From Taiwanofungus camphoratus (Eukaryota > Basidiomycota > Agaricomycetes > Polyporales > Taiwanofungaceae): 64,000 nt of DNA. The stretch is taken from assembly GCA_003999685.1 (NCBI GenBank), contig CP021220.1:2170001-2234000 (forward strand). The letters run 5' to 3'. Below are positions 44,940 to 57,600 of the stretch, piece after piece; positions within the stretch are counted from its first letter, which is position 1, and each line of letters opens with the position of its first letter. Made by a program: the position numbers and the translations under genes. The notes under the pieces were generated by a model. That model was given only the letters and a program-made list of their open reading frames with translations. It was not told the origin of the DNA and did no database searches.

Positions 44940-47900
44940 AGCGGGAATGTATCAAACGAAAGACACGTTTCGAGACGATAGACTGTGAATGCAGTACGGA
45001 GTGCTATGCGCTGTACGTATCGTGTACTGAACGCGCCGAGAGTCGATGATGAATGTCCATGCTACGTACACCGTATAGTGAGCGCGCCCTCGTTTGCCGT
45101 ACACGTTGGGCACGACACAATGCACATGACACCGTCACGGCGAAATGTGCGGCCCTTCTGAGCAGCTCAACCTTTTCAAGATGAACTTCATGAATCGGCA
45201 ACGCTTAGTTGGAGGATGCTACAAAGGACAACGTCAGTTCGAAATGTCTCTATCCCCCGTATTCGTATAGGAACTCTGCTATCTTGCGATAGTTCACGTC
45301 GCATTGACAAGACCTGTGCCACTGCCGGGGACTATTTTCCCTAGGTTTTCTTACCAAATGCTTGCACTCATGTAACGGCTCCTACTATGGCATTTAGATG
45401 ACCTCCGAGTCAGACCTTCGGTCTCTACACTACCTCTAATCCATATAACGGGGAGGTGGTCTTCTCACGACTGACTACTCGCAATCTAGGAAAACTCATG
45501 CATTCGGTATCATGTCTAAGGCCACAGTATCCAAGATTGGTCTGCTTGTGAGCTATCACGGCCAGAACCTCAGGGTCACCCTGCTGGACCCAATCTTGCA
45601 ACTACTCAGAACATCCTTTGTGCCCCGGCGTAACCTCCGATTTATCGGATTCCACTATCAGGGTACAAGGAATTCCAAGGGGGCACAGTCAAAGCTTTCG
45701 GCTTCATTTTACGTCGCTCTTAAAACCCCTCGCAAGCATGTTTTGCGTATACATTGACTAGGCCCGGAGCCCGCGCCTTAGCGCCTGAGATAACAGTGCC
45801 GCTTGATCAGGTAAAAGACTGCATTTGTATTTCTCCCAACCTGGGCGTCTATCGTGTTGTGCGGCTTCTTTTCAGTCCATCCTAGGCTGTGGTAAGTGTC
45901 GCGTCCCCCTAACGCCTGCAGGGTAGGATGCCCTGTCTTCAAGGATTGTGAACCAGTTCTCCATGAGGGTGACTTGCTTTTGTCCATACCATCGGCTTGG
46001 AATACTCTGCACGTATTAATTAGGACGGACAGTGCGAATATAGCCTTTCAGACAACCGCTCGGCGCCAACATGGGCTAGATGATGACCTCAGATAGTCAA
46101 GGTACACCCGAATAGTGTGAACAGAGTTCAAGCGTTCGCCGTTGCTGCGCCATTACTCTGTAATCTGCTGATCTATGCAGGCAGTGATATGAGACTCGTT
46201 GCAGATCTTCTTGTGTTCTATGTTCTCTGCTCCCGAACGCAAGCATGTTACTGTGCCCTTGTCGGCACCGCTTCAGAGGTAGACAGTTGGCCTTTGATAT
46301 CAAAGTGTATCCTCAGCGTCAAGAATCCGGACCATGCTTGTGTGTTTACACTAAATTCAGGTATTGCTTGAAGCTTCTATTGGAGAGTGCATTCGATCAT
46401 TGTTCGAATGTGTGCAAGCTGGCAGGTTGTGGACCATCACGAATGGGATTGATAGTCCACTCCTAATCTCGTTCCTTATCTTAGATATTGGCAGTTCCAT
46501 CTTGTTGACATAGGAAAATGTCGAAGAACGAAATACTTATAGTGATTTCCCTCATTAGAGGGTATTCATAGCTAATCCAAACTTGAGCAAAAAGGAAAGA
46601 ATAGGCAAATAACGGTCCCTGAATTCGAACTTGGCTGGGAATTCAGCTTCGTCGCGCTGAGCGGAAACACTCGGTGTCGACGTCCGTGGAACGAGTCAGC
46701 TTAGGGGTACAGCCTGGGACGAAGCCTCTGCCCCCTCCCTAAACCACCCCATTGGTCGGCCATGCTGTTGTTGCTCGTCCTTACCCATTGCTTGGAGACA
46801 CAGAGCATCTTACTCCTTCTGACATAAGCTTAGGTGGGAGCCACCTAAACAGTCCTAGAAGGAAGAGTGGTTGGGGTAGTGGTAAGCCCCCTGATGAGAG
46901 CTTTCGCAGGCTCAAAACCACGACCATCCGGCTCCTCTAACGTCCCTCTCCTACGGGCTACCAGGACCCTATCTTTGGAGATGGTTGTCTGCAGACTTAG
47001 TGATGGATGCAGTTAGTCCAGCTTGATGCTCAGCTGGATGCTGTTGCCACGGGCATTTGTTCCTCATGCTTGTGGAACGTGCTATAGTATATAGTATATA
47101 TTGAAGGTGAGTTGGCTCAAACCTCACCTAACTGGCCTCACGACACGACCTCTATTAAACACCTAATTAGACAGCCTGGGTGGGAACCACAGGTGCGAGT
47201 TGGAGTTGGGAATCAACTGTTCGAAGCTGAAACCGGGGTCTCGCTGCAAGATTTTTACTCTGAATCAGATGCTCAACCTTGCTTCGCACCCCTTCAATGC
47301 CTGGAATCTACATAGTAATGATTCGTGAAAGGCCGCCCGGCGTATGTAGATGCTTTGATAATGGCTCTGCAAAGAAGTTCATTGTGTCGGAAGCTATTTC
47401 ACAGCACCATGAAGAGTATTACAAAGTCCCTGATCGGGGGGGGGGGGGGGTTCGTTCCGATATACATTCGACTGGTTGTGCGATCGATGGGGACAAACAA
47501 TTCTTGACGAATTACAGATGGCTTTGCTTCAGGTGGCTTGATACACACCTAAACAACGAGGTCTACTAGCATTTTAGGAAAATGGTTCCAGGGCCTTTGA
47601 CATCACTATGTCGACGAGTTTGAATCCCACCCTGTCGTGAGTTGAATCCGAGTTTCTCTATTCCTATTACTCGAGTTGAGACACTGCGATTTTCGAAAAC
47701 TGTCAATAGATTAGACCGCAGACCACATTATCGCCTTTCGACAGAAAAGCATACGTATTTTACGAACTAGTGAGGTAGATGCGGTGTGTGACCAGCACAT
47801 TATGCTCATGACGACCACCGGCCGTTATGAACTTTCCTCTTAATCACAATTGTGGATGGTTCCCTGAGATAGAATATCTTTATAAAGGGCAACTGTTTAC

Positions 47901-48735
47901 CTTTGTTACATGCCAGTGATCAGTGACGGCAATTCTAGATATCAAAAAACATCTCTGCAGTGTGTAAGGTGCTGTTTGCTCTAGGCCTATTCGAAGACTG
48001 ATTGATTCAAGTTTCAGTGACTTCGTTTTCCGAGTGGTAATCATCATGAGATGAGAATCAAGCAGGGCAAGGGGATTATCTGAGCTTCTGGTAATGTTCA
48101 GCTTTCGAATTCCTTGAACTTTGATTGATTGTCCAACATCTTGCCAGTTTACTGGGTGACTCGGAGGTCCGAGTTTGGTATCATCGCTATTTCTGTCGAT
48201 GTCACTGCATGTTCAAGTGCACGAGGTGAGCTCTCGTATAGTTCAATTTTTATCAGTCTTGACGGTATAGATGAATGGGACCAATTTTGTCCTATCTCTC
48301 AGGTGTCTGTTGTGACTGAACAGGCGACATCTGAGACACTTTTTTTCTCGCTGCCCTTATCGTTGAGAAGCCGTGGTGTCAGTGTCCATTATCACACTTT
48401 CTAGACAGTGAATGGCCATTTTTATCATCGGTTGACTGCCAGCGATCTATCATTGACGAATTGCATGTGGTGTTTTGTGTCTTACTTCCTGGGGATGTGC
48501 AAGAATTTCGAATTGTTCAGATAAGAGACATCTACAAGGTACGATGACCTGTTGGCAGGATTGTTTGATGGTCTCCAAAACACGTCCCCATTTTCACCCC
48601 AAATCCACAGCCTCCACATGGGTATTTAAGCCAGGACGTCCAGACAGACACTCATCCAAGCCCACATACTAGCTCTTGCTTCATACCGAATCTTAACTCA
48701 TATAGACGCGAAACTTTATCTCTTTCACCTTCACA
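44940..48735. other. Large gene-poor gap, 3.8 kb
   Basis: The longest intergenic stretch in the window. Only frames under 100 codons occur, on both strands, with no recognisable family. It contains an AT-rich (atagtat)n patch near 47085-47100, a 15-bp G run at 47436-47450, and a TATA-like gtatttaag at about 48620 that may serve the next gene. It may hold old decayed repeats, but I find no termini, target duplications or match to the LINE or LTR in this window. Confidence 0.45.
47436..47450 (+). repeat. 15-bp G homopolymer
   Basis: An uninterrupted run of 15 G, the only G or C run of this length in the window. It may be a slippage hotspot or an assembly-sensitive site. Confidence 0.7.
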
Positions 48736-51700
48736 ATGTGTGTTGGCGAGAATTGCGCCTCTCCAGCTGTACACTACATCAACGCACAGCTTGCTGCATT
48801 ACACGAGAATGCAGTTGACTGCCTTGAGCATCATGGGACCACTCAGAGCGGTAAAGCACAACCAGGCCAGTATTATTGTCCTCCCACAATGTCCCAGCTG
48901 TGCAGTAGCTCATTTTCGCCGAATCGTAGAGTATTCCTATGCGCTCGCAGAGTTCTTTTTCGGCGAATGTCGCTCTGATAACCTGATGCTGCACAGGCCT
49001 GATATGCTGTTCTATGCTGGCTTCGACAAACCCTGGATAGAATTCGAATGCAATCATAGTGCAATATTCCATCTCGTAATAAAGCAAGGGCATTATCACC
49101 TTGATTACACACATACATCTTTGGACGAATATGTTGATGAGTAATATCTGTTTATGCACTCTTCTCTATCTACTCTCATTGTGCATTTCTTTGCAGTGAG
49201 CGATTCAGGCTCATGTCGAATATTGCAGTTGATTTTCGCATTTGCTTCGAAGTCCGTGAAATCAACGGCAGAGACATCAAAATCGGAAATGGCAAGGACC
49301 TCAACATTCGACTCGTTGTCCTTGACCTGATGAGTAGGTTATGCAAACATTCCAGTACTTGACTTGTTTTTTGACGGCATCTTCTTAGATGCTCAGCTCG
49401 TTTCTGATGAAGTCACCGATAGCGATGTGCTGGATATTTACCTTCATAAATATCTTGGATTTCTACAGAACTCAGGGACACATGTACTCTTCTCTCTCCC
49501 CGACTTCGTCTTCACCGACGAGTCCCGGCTCAGTATCAACTATCTCTTGCATGGCACAATTCCGGCTGTAGGCGACATCCGTGGCATCACTCTCGATGAC
49601 ATCAATAGACGGCTTGCCTCAGTTTGGATGAAGGCTGCTTTACTTGTTGGTAGTCCTCTTGAACAAGATGAAGACAGAACCTCTATCTGTCTTGCCGAAT
49701 ACCGCGCATCTTGGATGCTTCCAGGACTTGACACCGATTTGCATATTAAACTAGGTGCACCCCAGGTCAGGGCGATCTGCCATTGCTCTCGTGAAGTTGT
49801 CTTTTCTTTCGTCCTTGAAGAAATCACCTTCTTTGATAGCGTCGGAATTACTAGGTGAGTCCTTCCTGTCGCTCATTATGTGCCTCCCTGTTTATGGGGA
49901 CTTGGGAGCTCTAGTCGCCGATACCAAGGGTGGGAGATAACTGTCACTGTCGACATCGTTGATGAAAGTGATGTCAACGCTGCTCGATCCAAGCTCGATT
50001 GGACTAGTAAGTGGAGTCCGCGTCTGCAGGGAGGTCTTTTTTAAACTTGACGCATTGTATGCTGCAGCTGTACAAATATACCGGGACCGATCCACCTTCC
50101 CGGGATTGGTCCATACAGATAATGTTGCCGTGAGAGACCGGGACTACGTTATTGACTTCATTGTGACGAAGTATGTCCACATTCTTGAGCGCGCCCATTA
50201 CCCTATTGTCTGCTTTCCCATCTCTCCTTTGCATACTCCAAGCCCTCCCGTCTCCGAGGACGAGGTTGCAGCAGAATCTGATACCGAAGACGTTCCATCT
50301 CCGAGTATGGAAGGGTTGCAAATCACGACTATTCCTCCGGATTCCATCAATAAGTACTTCAAGTATCTTTACTCTGACGACAACGACATGTATACGGCTG
50401 CAAGATATACATATGGCGAATTCTTTGTTGCAGAGTTCAAGCCTATGACATTGCGTCTGTTGAGTAACCGCCGGGCAATCATCTGGGTCCATTTGGTAGG
50501 CGGCTATTTGAAGACGCTCAAAGACTCGAAGCCGGATAGCGAGTGAGTCTCTCCGGGTTAGTGGCTAGGGCAGGAACTGACTGCTACAATATATAGAAGT
50601 CGACAGTTTAGTTTCAAAAACTGGCACTTTGCATTCGAAGTCGGCTTGAACACCTGTAGCCATGCCGACCTACCCGATGTGACCTCTGATTGGAAGGCCA
50701 GGTATGCCGAATCTGCGGCATTCAAACAACATGGAACTTGCGAGGATCGCTATCTAAAGCATATCTACCTTAACCTACGCAGTGAGACCCCTTTTGATGG
50801 CCCGGACCTTCTCTCGATAATCATGCTAATCAGTTTGTCTCTAATAGATGCTGAATTTTTACTAGAATATTCACAAATTGATGACGCATTTCAATCTCAA
50901 GACTGCCCGCCGATAAACAAGATTCAAGCCGTGCTGTATTACGTCACTGCCCGCTACTTTATTTATCTTACTGAATGGGGGCTGAATCTCCTCCACACTG
51001 TCGTGATTTGGAAGACCGGCACTTCACCTCCTCCATCTGGGTTAACAGACGTCACCCTCGACGTGTATCCACCAGATGTTAGCCGCGACAACTTCATGCA
51101 GATTCCGGACACGTCAGAACCGATGCTCATCATATTCGGTTGGACCATGTTCCAATCGCCCGAATCGTCGAATCCTCCTCAATTGCCGAAGAACTTGACC
51201 AGGATGACAAATGGAGGGTCATACAGCACAGTCAGCGTGACCCAAGGCGTACAGCGTTTGCTCAAAGCTTTGGCTCCCATCAACTCCACCTCAACCGTTG
51301 TTTCGTTGTCCTCCGATGTGGACAACGGTATGTTGAAGCCCTGATTCACGACAGCGGCTCATTATGAGAAGTGGAGAGATCTGTGTCAATGGCATAAGCA
51401 AGATGATCGCCTGCGATATACGTGGATGTTTCATGAGACGAGCAGCCGCAAACGCGAGATAAATGGCGTACTTTGACTGGGCATATGAGTTGTCATGCAA
51501 GTCATTCAAATCCAAGTTTGGAGATCTCAAACTAATGCCGAAACTCGCAGGTCTGACACGTAATCATTTAGAAGTATCGCCTCCATTCATGAACGGGGCC
51601 CTGAGGCTTAGTCTTCACGGTGAAATCAATTACCAGGCATCACTCACAACTGCGTCAGAGGATACGAGGTAAGTCTGCTATTACTACGATCTACCTAACA

Positions 51701-52044
51701 TGATGTTTGATGGACAATACTTGTACAGAGGGAAGTCTGTCGCTAGATGGGATGCTTCACTCGCTCTCCAGACTGAATCCAGCGGTCTTACGGTCACGGT
51801 CACGTCTTCATCGCCTGTCTTAGACAAGTCGGAGGAAGACGAGCAATTCGCTTGTGAAATGTCGGCGGCTCTCCAAGCAATGCTCCCTGAGACGGTGGAT
51901 CTGAGTGAGGTCCTACAAGAGGTCAAGGCCTTTGAGGGTTATTGGCAGTCTAGTTATTGCGGAATGCTCTCATACAATCTTGCCGATCCTGCGATCCGTG
52001 GTGATGATCTTATCTTTCAGCTGCGCCTTCACGGTCCGCAGTGA
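48736..52044 (+). CDS. Uncharacterised multi-exon protein, about 900-1000 residues
   Basis: I do not recognise this gene. The proposed start is MCVGENCASPAVHYINAQLA; exon 1 splices at about 48850 to VAHFRRIVEYSYALAEFFFG. Further pieces include FEVREINGRDIKIGNGKDLN, YLHKYLGFLQNSGTHVLFSL, GLVHTDNVAVRDRDYVIDFI, INKYFKYLYSDDNDMYTAAR, FKNWHFAFEVGLNTC, YEKWRDLCQWHKQDDRLRYT and the end DDLIFQLRLHGPQ, stop 52042-52044. At least eight exons have consistent GT-AG borders and coding bias, so it is a real gene. The composition is soluble and mixed alpha/beta; I see no signal peptide, membrane helix, nucleotide-binding or catalytic motif. An acidic linker (EDEVAAESDTEDVPSPSMEG) separates two halves that share W- and D-rich strands and could be diverged repeats. 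Confidence 0.7.
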
Positions 52045-52789
52045 CCAGATAGCACCGCAGATCCTCGTCCTTTCGATACTGACAATAACAATACATCACC
52101 AGTGGAAACCTCCACGTCTGGACAGAGAAGCGAGAGCGAAAGTGAAGAGGAGACTGAGGAACTTCTTATTTCCTAGACAAAACTTGTAAAAAATCTCTCG
52201 AGCCCACTCAATCCGCCTCCGAGATAAGTCCATTTACCTGTTATTCTGCCCACTGAGCCTTTTCTCCTCTTGTAGATCGTTGGGAACTAGTTTGAATACA
52301 TTGTCTATGTCGATGTTATGATGACATGACGCGAAAGATGCCTATCTGCTGACCCTAAACCGTTTCGCACTCATGGAGCGGCTCAAGTGAGGAAATATGG
52401 CGACTTCGGGTTACGCATCATTGCATAGAGTACTTCAAACGAGGCGAACTATGCTTGACCGACTGATGAGACCTGATCTAGTATCCGGATAGACATTCTC
52501 TGACAGCACTCGGCGGGAATATTAAATAGTGCCTTCCATTCCTAGATGAACAATCTTCTTAGTTTGGGTAAATCCGAGGCGTTGACTACATGGTAGGAGC
52601 GAAGGAATCGTCTACATGAGGGTCGGTACAATCGTCCCTCTGTCAGACTTTGCAGCGATACATTTGAATCTGATGTCAAAGTATACCTAGAGACGAAAGG
52701 TGTACCACGACAGTACGTCGATGCCAAAGATCATTCTTCAAGCTTGAAATAACTTGCACGAGTGCAGTCATTGATAAATGACGACCAGG
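52045..52789. other. Convergent intergenic region
   Basis: About 745 bp between the unknown gene and PEX14. Only frames under 65 codons; no recognisable feature. Confidence 0.4.
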
Positions 52790-53911
52790 CTAAGTGCGAG
52801 CAGCATCTGAAGATGAATCAATCTCTTTTCCTTTTCCGTTTGCCAAGATCGGCGGGTGAGAAGGTGGTGCTGGCGGGGCTGGCGATGACAAACCCGTCGC
52901 ATCACCGAACAGAGTAAAGCCAGCTGACTGCCATGCTGGTATAGATGGTTTACTAGGAATAGCGGGCGTTGAAATTCCTGAGGATACACTCGGCCCACGA
53001 CTTAGAAGTAAAGCTTTCAGCGATTTAAGCTCTTGTTGCAGCTCAGAGAGAGACTGAAGTTGACTCTCTTTGTTCTTTTCAATCATCTGGAGGATTGTCA
53101 GTCGGCAACGGATAGTTGACCAACGCGCAGAAAGCTAACCTTTGGCAACATCTCGCGAACATTATTGACTTCATCTCTGATTTCGCGCATTTCATCCCTG
53201 GTCCTAATCTCACCTGTCCTCATCTCATTGACAACCTCGCCTATTTCCTGAGTTGCCTTCTCGACCTTTTCGTTCTGAGTCTCCACGGCACTGCGCACAG
53301 AAGCAGTCTCGGTTTGAATCTCCTTAAGTAAGGCTTCTGCTGCATCGAATTGTGCGGTTAGTCCATCCCTATCAGCCTCATAGGCTGTAGACGATGGGGG
53401 TTGTAGATGCGGGAGCACATATTTCTATCACGTGATATTCAGAATAGACGAATAGGTTCCATGCCCGACAACGTACTCTGAAAAGAGACACAGCGCCGTA
53501 TGCCACACCTCCAGAAATAACAGCGGTAATCTAATGCTAATGTAAGGATCTGTTTTCGCTCTGATTCTGACCTGCGACTCACGAAATAATCCCTCCAGTC
53601 CCAAGGTTGCACCAGTTGTGCACCGTAAGGGGCGGGCCCGTAGACAGGGGAGTAGACAGGTAGATAGGGTTGTGATGGTGTTTGAAGAGTATTCTGGTTC
53701 ACCGCTGCCTGTCTCATAGCTTCCTCGATCTCAGGGCCGGACAGTCCCTTGGCCTCCAGGAATTGCACCCGTTGCGTGACTGGCGAAGCTTGGATCTGGC
53801 GCCTCTGATATTAGCTTGAGCGGCAACATTAAACCAACTATGACACGCCTTTGGGTCAGCAAGGAAGGCGATAGCATTGCGAATGAGCTCTTGTCGTTCC
53901 GGAGTTGCCAT
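52790..53911 (-). CDS. PEX14: Peroxin 14 (peroxisomal import docking protein)
   Basis: Docks the Pex5/Pex7 cargo receptors at the peroxisomal membrane. The start is MATPERQELIRNAIAFLADP. After an intron comes ASPVTQRVQFLEAKGLSGPE with IEEAMRQAA, the conserved N-terminal helical bundle that binds WxxxF motifs of Pex5. A Pro/Tyr-rich linker and WDWRDYF lead to the membrane segment ITAVISGGVAYGAVSLF. Then follow KYVLPHLQPP and a coiled coil through EKVEKATQEIGEVVNEMRTG and SLSELQQELKSLKALLLSRG. The tail is Ser/Pro-rich and ends SDAART. At least five exons, about 340 residues. The first intron uses a GTGTCA donor inside codon 22, chosen because it restores the family sequence. An intron contains TATCACGTGATA at its acceptor. 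Confidence 0.93.
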
Positions 53912-54091
53912 GCTAAAATGAATGTTGTTACAAGTCAACTATTCGCAGGACCACTAGTCGAACTCGGGTTTCTGCCACCATTTCGATCGCCGCTTATTTA
54001 AATAAGGCGCCTGCCGGGGGGAATCTTTTCTAACCCGGGCTTGTGTCACTCTCCCTGCCAACATTGCATAGCCAACTTGGAGCCCACCGCC

Positions 54092-56270
54092 ATGTTCAGG
54101 ACGCAGCTGGCGACATCGAGAGTAGCTTCCCGCCGACTCTACACCTCACGAGGTTGGTCGTCCCGTTATTCGTAGATTCTCCAAGTATTTATTCGTGCGC
54201 CTAGCAGTGCAATCATCGTATCATACATGCACGCGAAATGTGGTCAGGAACCCTGCACGGACCGTTCAGTCTACGCTCTGCAGGCCCAATGGTATCAATT
54301 TGAGTAGGCTAGCCTGTTTCAATCGCAGCTGAGACTCGCTGCTAAATGCCTTCTGTCGTACACAGTTGCTCGCAGGGGGTATGCTGACGCCTCCACGAAA
54401 TTCTCGCGTGCGAAACCTCATTTAAACATTGGCACCATCGGTAACATTAACCTTATTTCTCCTCGTGAAGATTGCTTACATGTCCCCAATTAAGGTCATG
54501 TTGACCACGGCAAGACCACACTGACCGCCGCTATCACTAAAGTCCTTGCGGAGCGGGGTGCTGCGAAGTTCACCGACTACGCAGACATCGACAAGGCTCC
54601 AGAGGAGAAGGCCCGTGGTATCACTATTAACTCTGCACATGTAGAGTACGAGAGTGATAAGCGACACTACGGGCATATTGATTGTCCTGGTCACGCCGAC
54701 TGTATGTGGTCATTTTTTGTTACCTTGTCCGTAATTACTCCAATATTTCTATATATTTCACCTCAGATATCAAAAACATGATTACGGGGGCTGCTCAAAT
54801 GGATGGTGCTATCATTGTTGTCTCTGCTACGGATGGTCAGATGCCCCAGACAAGAGAGCATTTACTGTTGGCTCGTCAAGTTGGCGTTAAGAAGCTGGTC
54901 GTTTTCATCAACAAGGTGGATCAGATTCAGGACAAGGAGATGCTGGAACTTGTGGACATGGAAATGCGTGATCTCTTGTCGACGTACAACTTCGATGGAG
55001 AGAATACTCCCATTATCATGGGTTCCGCGCTTGCAGCACTGGAAGGGAAAAACCCTGAAATTGGCGCTGAGAAAATCGCTGAATTGGTTCGGGCTTGTGA
55101 CGAATGGCTCGAAATCCCAGCCCGTCAGTGTCTACTTGTGTTCAGCTCAGTGGCAAGCTAACGCATTGCTGCTTTAGGTGACCTCGAGAAGCCTTTCCTC
55201 CTTCCCGTGGAAGGTGATCTTGGATTTAATATAGATGATTCTCCAAGCTTATATTCCTCGTTTCCAGACGTTTTCTCTATCTCCGGACGTGGAACAGTTG
55301 CTACTGGTCGCGTGAGTGATTAATATTCGTGATGTGCCTTTACATGCGTTGATCAGGACTAAAGGTGGAGCGTGGAGTTTGCCACAAAGGAGATGAAGTG
55401 GAAGTACTAGGTTTGGGTGACAGCTTCAAGACTACTCTGACCGGCATTGGTAAGCAAGGCGCATGGCCTAGTCCCTATGGATTACTCACATTGTGATCAT
55501 GCAGAAATGTTCCACAAGGAACTTGAGCGGGTAAGGCAACCGATACACGATCCCATTAGAGTCAAGGCTGATTTGCTGGATATGCTAGGGTGAAGCTGGC
55601 GATAACATGGGTGTGTTGCTCCGTGGTGTCAAGCGTGAGCAGATCCGTCGTGGCCAAGTCATCATCGCACCCGGCAGTATGAAGGCCGTGAAGAAGTTCC
55701 AAGCCCAAATTTACGTGTGTACATGATGTTTCCCTATCGTGATTGTCGTCTTACGTAGTGATTGGCCCTAGGTCTTGACCAAAGATGAAGGTAAGCATTA
55801 TCCGGAATGTCTTAACACTATAATGGCTGACCACTGGTTTAGGTGGACGCTATACTCCTTTCATGGACAACTATAGGCCACAGCTCTTCATGCGAACTGC
55901 TGATGTCACTTGCGGTCTCCATTGGCCCGAAGGCACTGCTGATGCCAACGACAAGATGGTACGTCCTTCTCCATTTTAACTTTCCGGTCGAAATCACTAT
56001 TGTTCTTCACCAAGGTCATGCCTGGTGACAATGTTGAGATGGTCTGTGATTTGGTGCATGATGTCGCAGCAGACATCGGTACTCGGTAAGCAACTTCAAT
56101 GGTTTACAGCTGTTCGGGATCTGATGCTCTCTTTCGTATAAGATTCACGCTCCGTGAGGGAGGCAAGACCGGTATGTCTGACTTACGTCGGTTCCTTCCC
56201 TCAGAATATTCTGATTTACATCTGTACAGTTGGCACTGGTATAGTCACCAAGATTCTTACACACGCGTAG
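54092..56270 (+). CDS. TUF1: Mitochondrial translation elongation factor Tu
   Basis: GTPase that delivers aminoacyl-tRNA to the mitochondrial ribosome. Exon 1 encodes the presequence [20 protein letters not shown]; exon 2 starts [20 protein letters not shown]. The G domain shows GHVDHGKTT (G1), [12 protein letters not shown] (G2), DCPGHADY (G3), NKVDQ (G4) and SALAALEG (G5). Domains II and III include [56 protein letters not shown] and the end [13 protein letters not shown], stop 56268-56270. About ten exons, one as short as 11-20 codons, giving roughly 460 residues. It heads a run of three mitochondrial genes (EF-Tu, H protein, ESSS) within 4 kb. Confidence 0.95.
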
Positions 56271-56613
56271 TGGGACGATTACATCTGCAGTTATATACAT
56301 CACTAATGATCGTGCTTGTACATTCACCATGCCCCACTCTTGGAAAAAGTAGACGTTGGCCTAGCACACCCGACATTCATCGTACTGCTTTGCACCTTAG
56401 GCTTAGTGAACACATACTATTACGTGCAGCAATTCAGGCTCGTTGCTGTCTAAATGTCTGCACGCGCACGAAGTGAATACTCGGGGTAGGTAACGTAAAA
56501 CTTCAGCAGTACCATAAGAGGCAGAATAACGGGTGTCCGCCGGCGAAGTACTCGCTGGACGCAAACTTGCATCGTAACTCATTACCAACGTTTTCACTCA
56601 GGGAAAAGAGGAA
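56271..56613. other. Intergenic
   Basis: About 340 bp between two plus-strand mitochondrial genes; no additional feature recognised. Confidence 0.4.
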
Positions 56614-57373
56614 ATGATCTCTGCTCTGCGACAAGCTTCCCGGCCCGCAGCGTTCGCTCTTCGTGCTGCTCGCAGGCCAGCGACGTCAGCAGGCACCTTC
56701 CGGATCACCCCTTTCGTTCGAACGCTTGTCAGTAAGTAGGCGAATTTATAGTTTGTCGCCTTGACCGACGAGAGTCTACATTAGCCAAGAGATACACTCA
56801 GGACCATGAAGCGGTCGTGTTCGACGACAGCACCATGACGGGGACTGTTTTCATTACGGACTACGCGCAGTCGAGTCTTGGGGATGTTGTCTTCGTAGAG
56901 TTGCCTACAGCGGGTTCGGAAGTCGCTCAGGGTGGTGGGTACTGCGCATTGTCATGTTGCCAAATTTGAATTGACAGTTGGACTTGTCACACAGGTCAGA
57001 TTGGCGCAGTAGAAAGCGTGAAGGCCGCTTCAGATATTGTTGAGTTGATGCCTACTTCAGCCATTCGCTCACTAACTGTGTATGATGTAACAGTACGCTC
57101 CCATCTCTGGTACGGTGGAAGAAGTGAACGACAGTCTGGCTGACCAGCCGGGACTGTTGAACAAGTCTCCTGAGGACAAGGGTGAGCGTATCTGGAGTAA
57201 TCCACAGCTTCAAGGTGCTGAAACCTGCGCAGGCTGGCTATGCAAAATCAAGGTCAAGGATGCCTCCGAGGTAAGACGGCCGTTTCATCAATTCTTGATA
57301 TGTCGTAAAGAGCTTCCCACAGTTCGAGTCGCTCCTGACGGAAGAGGCGTACAAGGCACACTGCGAGTCATGA
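56614..57373 (+). CDS. GCV3: Glycine cleavage system H protein (mitochondrial)
   Basis: Lipoyl carrier of the glycine cleavage complex, moving the aminomethyl group from the P to the T protein in the mitochondrial matrix. The start MISALRQASRPAAFALRAAR is an Arg/Ala-rich presequence. The mature part begins KRYTQDHEAVVFDDSTMTGT and continues VFITDYAQSSLGDVVFVELP. The lipoylation motif is GAVESVKAASDIYAPISG, with the modified Lys in SVKA. It continues VEEVNDSLADQPGLLNKSPE and ends EAYKAHCES, stop 57371-57373. About five exons and 160 residues, the normal length. Its lipoyl group is made from octanoyl-ACP, the product carried by the ACP encoded at 7 kb. Confidence 0.94.
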
Positions 57374-57600
57374 ACTCTCATGGATCTTCCTTACAGCCTA
57401 CTTTTACATTAGTATTTCCTGCGGCCTCAACTGCCGCGAGACCTTAGAGTCGAAGGATCACCTTCGGGCGACACTGAGCATAGACAGCCTTAAAAACGCA
57501 AGTAGTCTCGCGACGTGTCGTAATAAAGAGCTTCTGCATGTCTGTTTCTCCAACGGTGTGTGAATAGACGAGACTACAACCAGGAAAGGGCATTCGACGA

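Noticed and set aside
46620-47300. Possible tRNA-derived SINE (gttcgaagc box-B-like sequence)
   Set aside because: No matching A box at proper spacing, no clover-leaf folding that I could draw, no target duplication or tail.
53426-53437. TATCACGTGATA palindrome as a promoter element
   Set aside because: It lies inside a PEX14 intron, directly forming the splice acceptor region, not upstream of a start codon.
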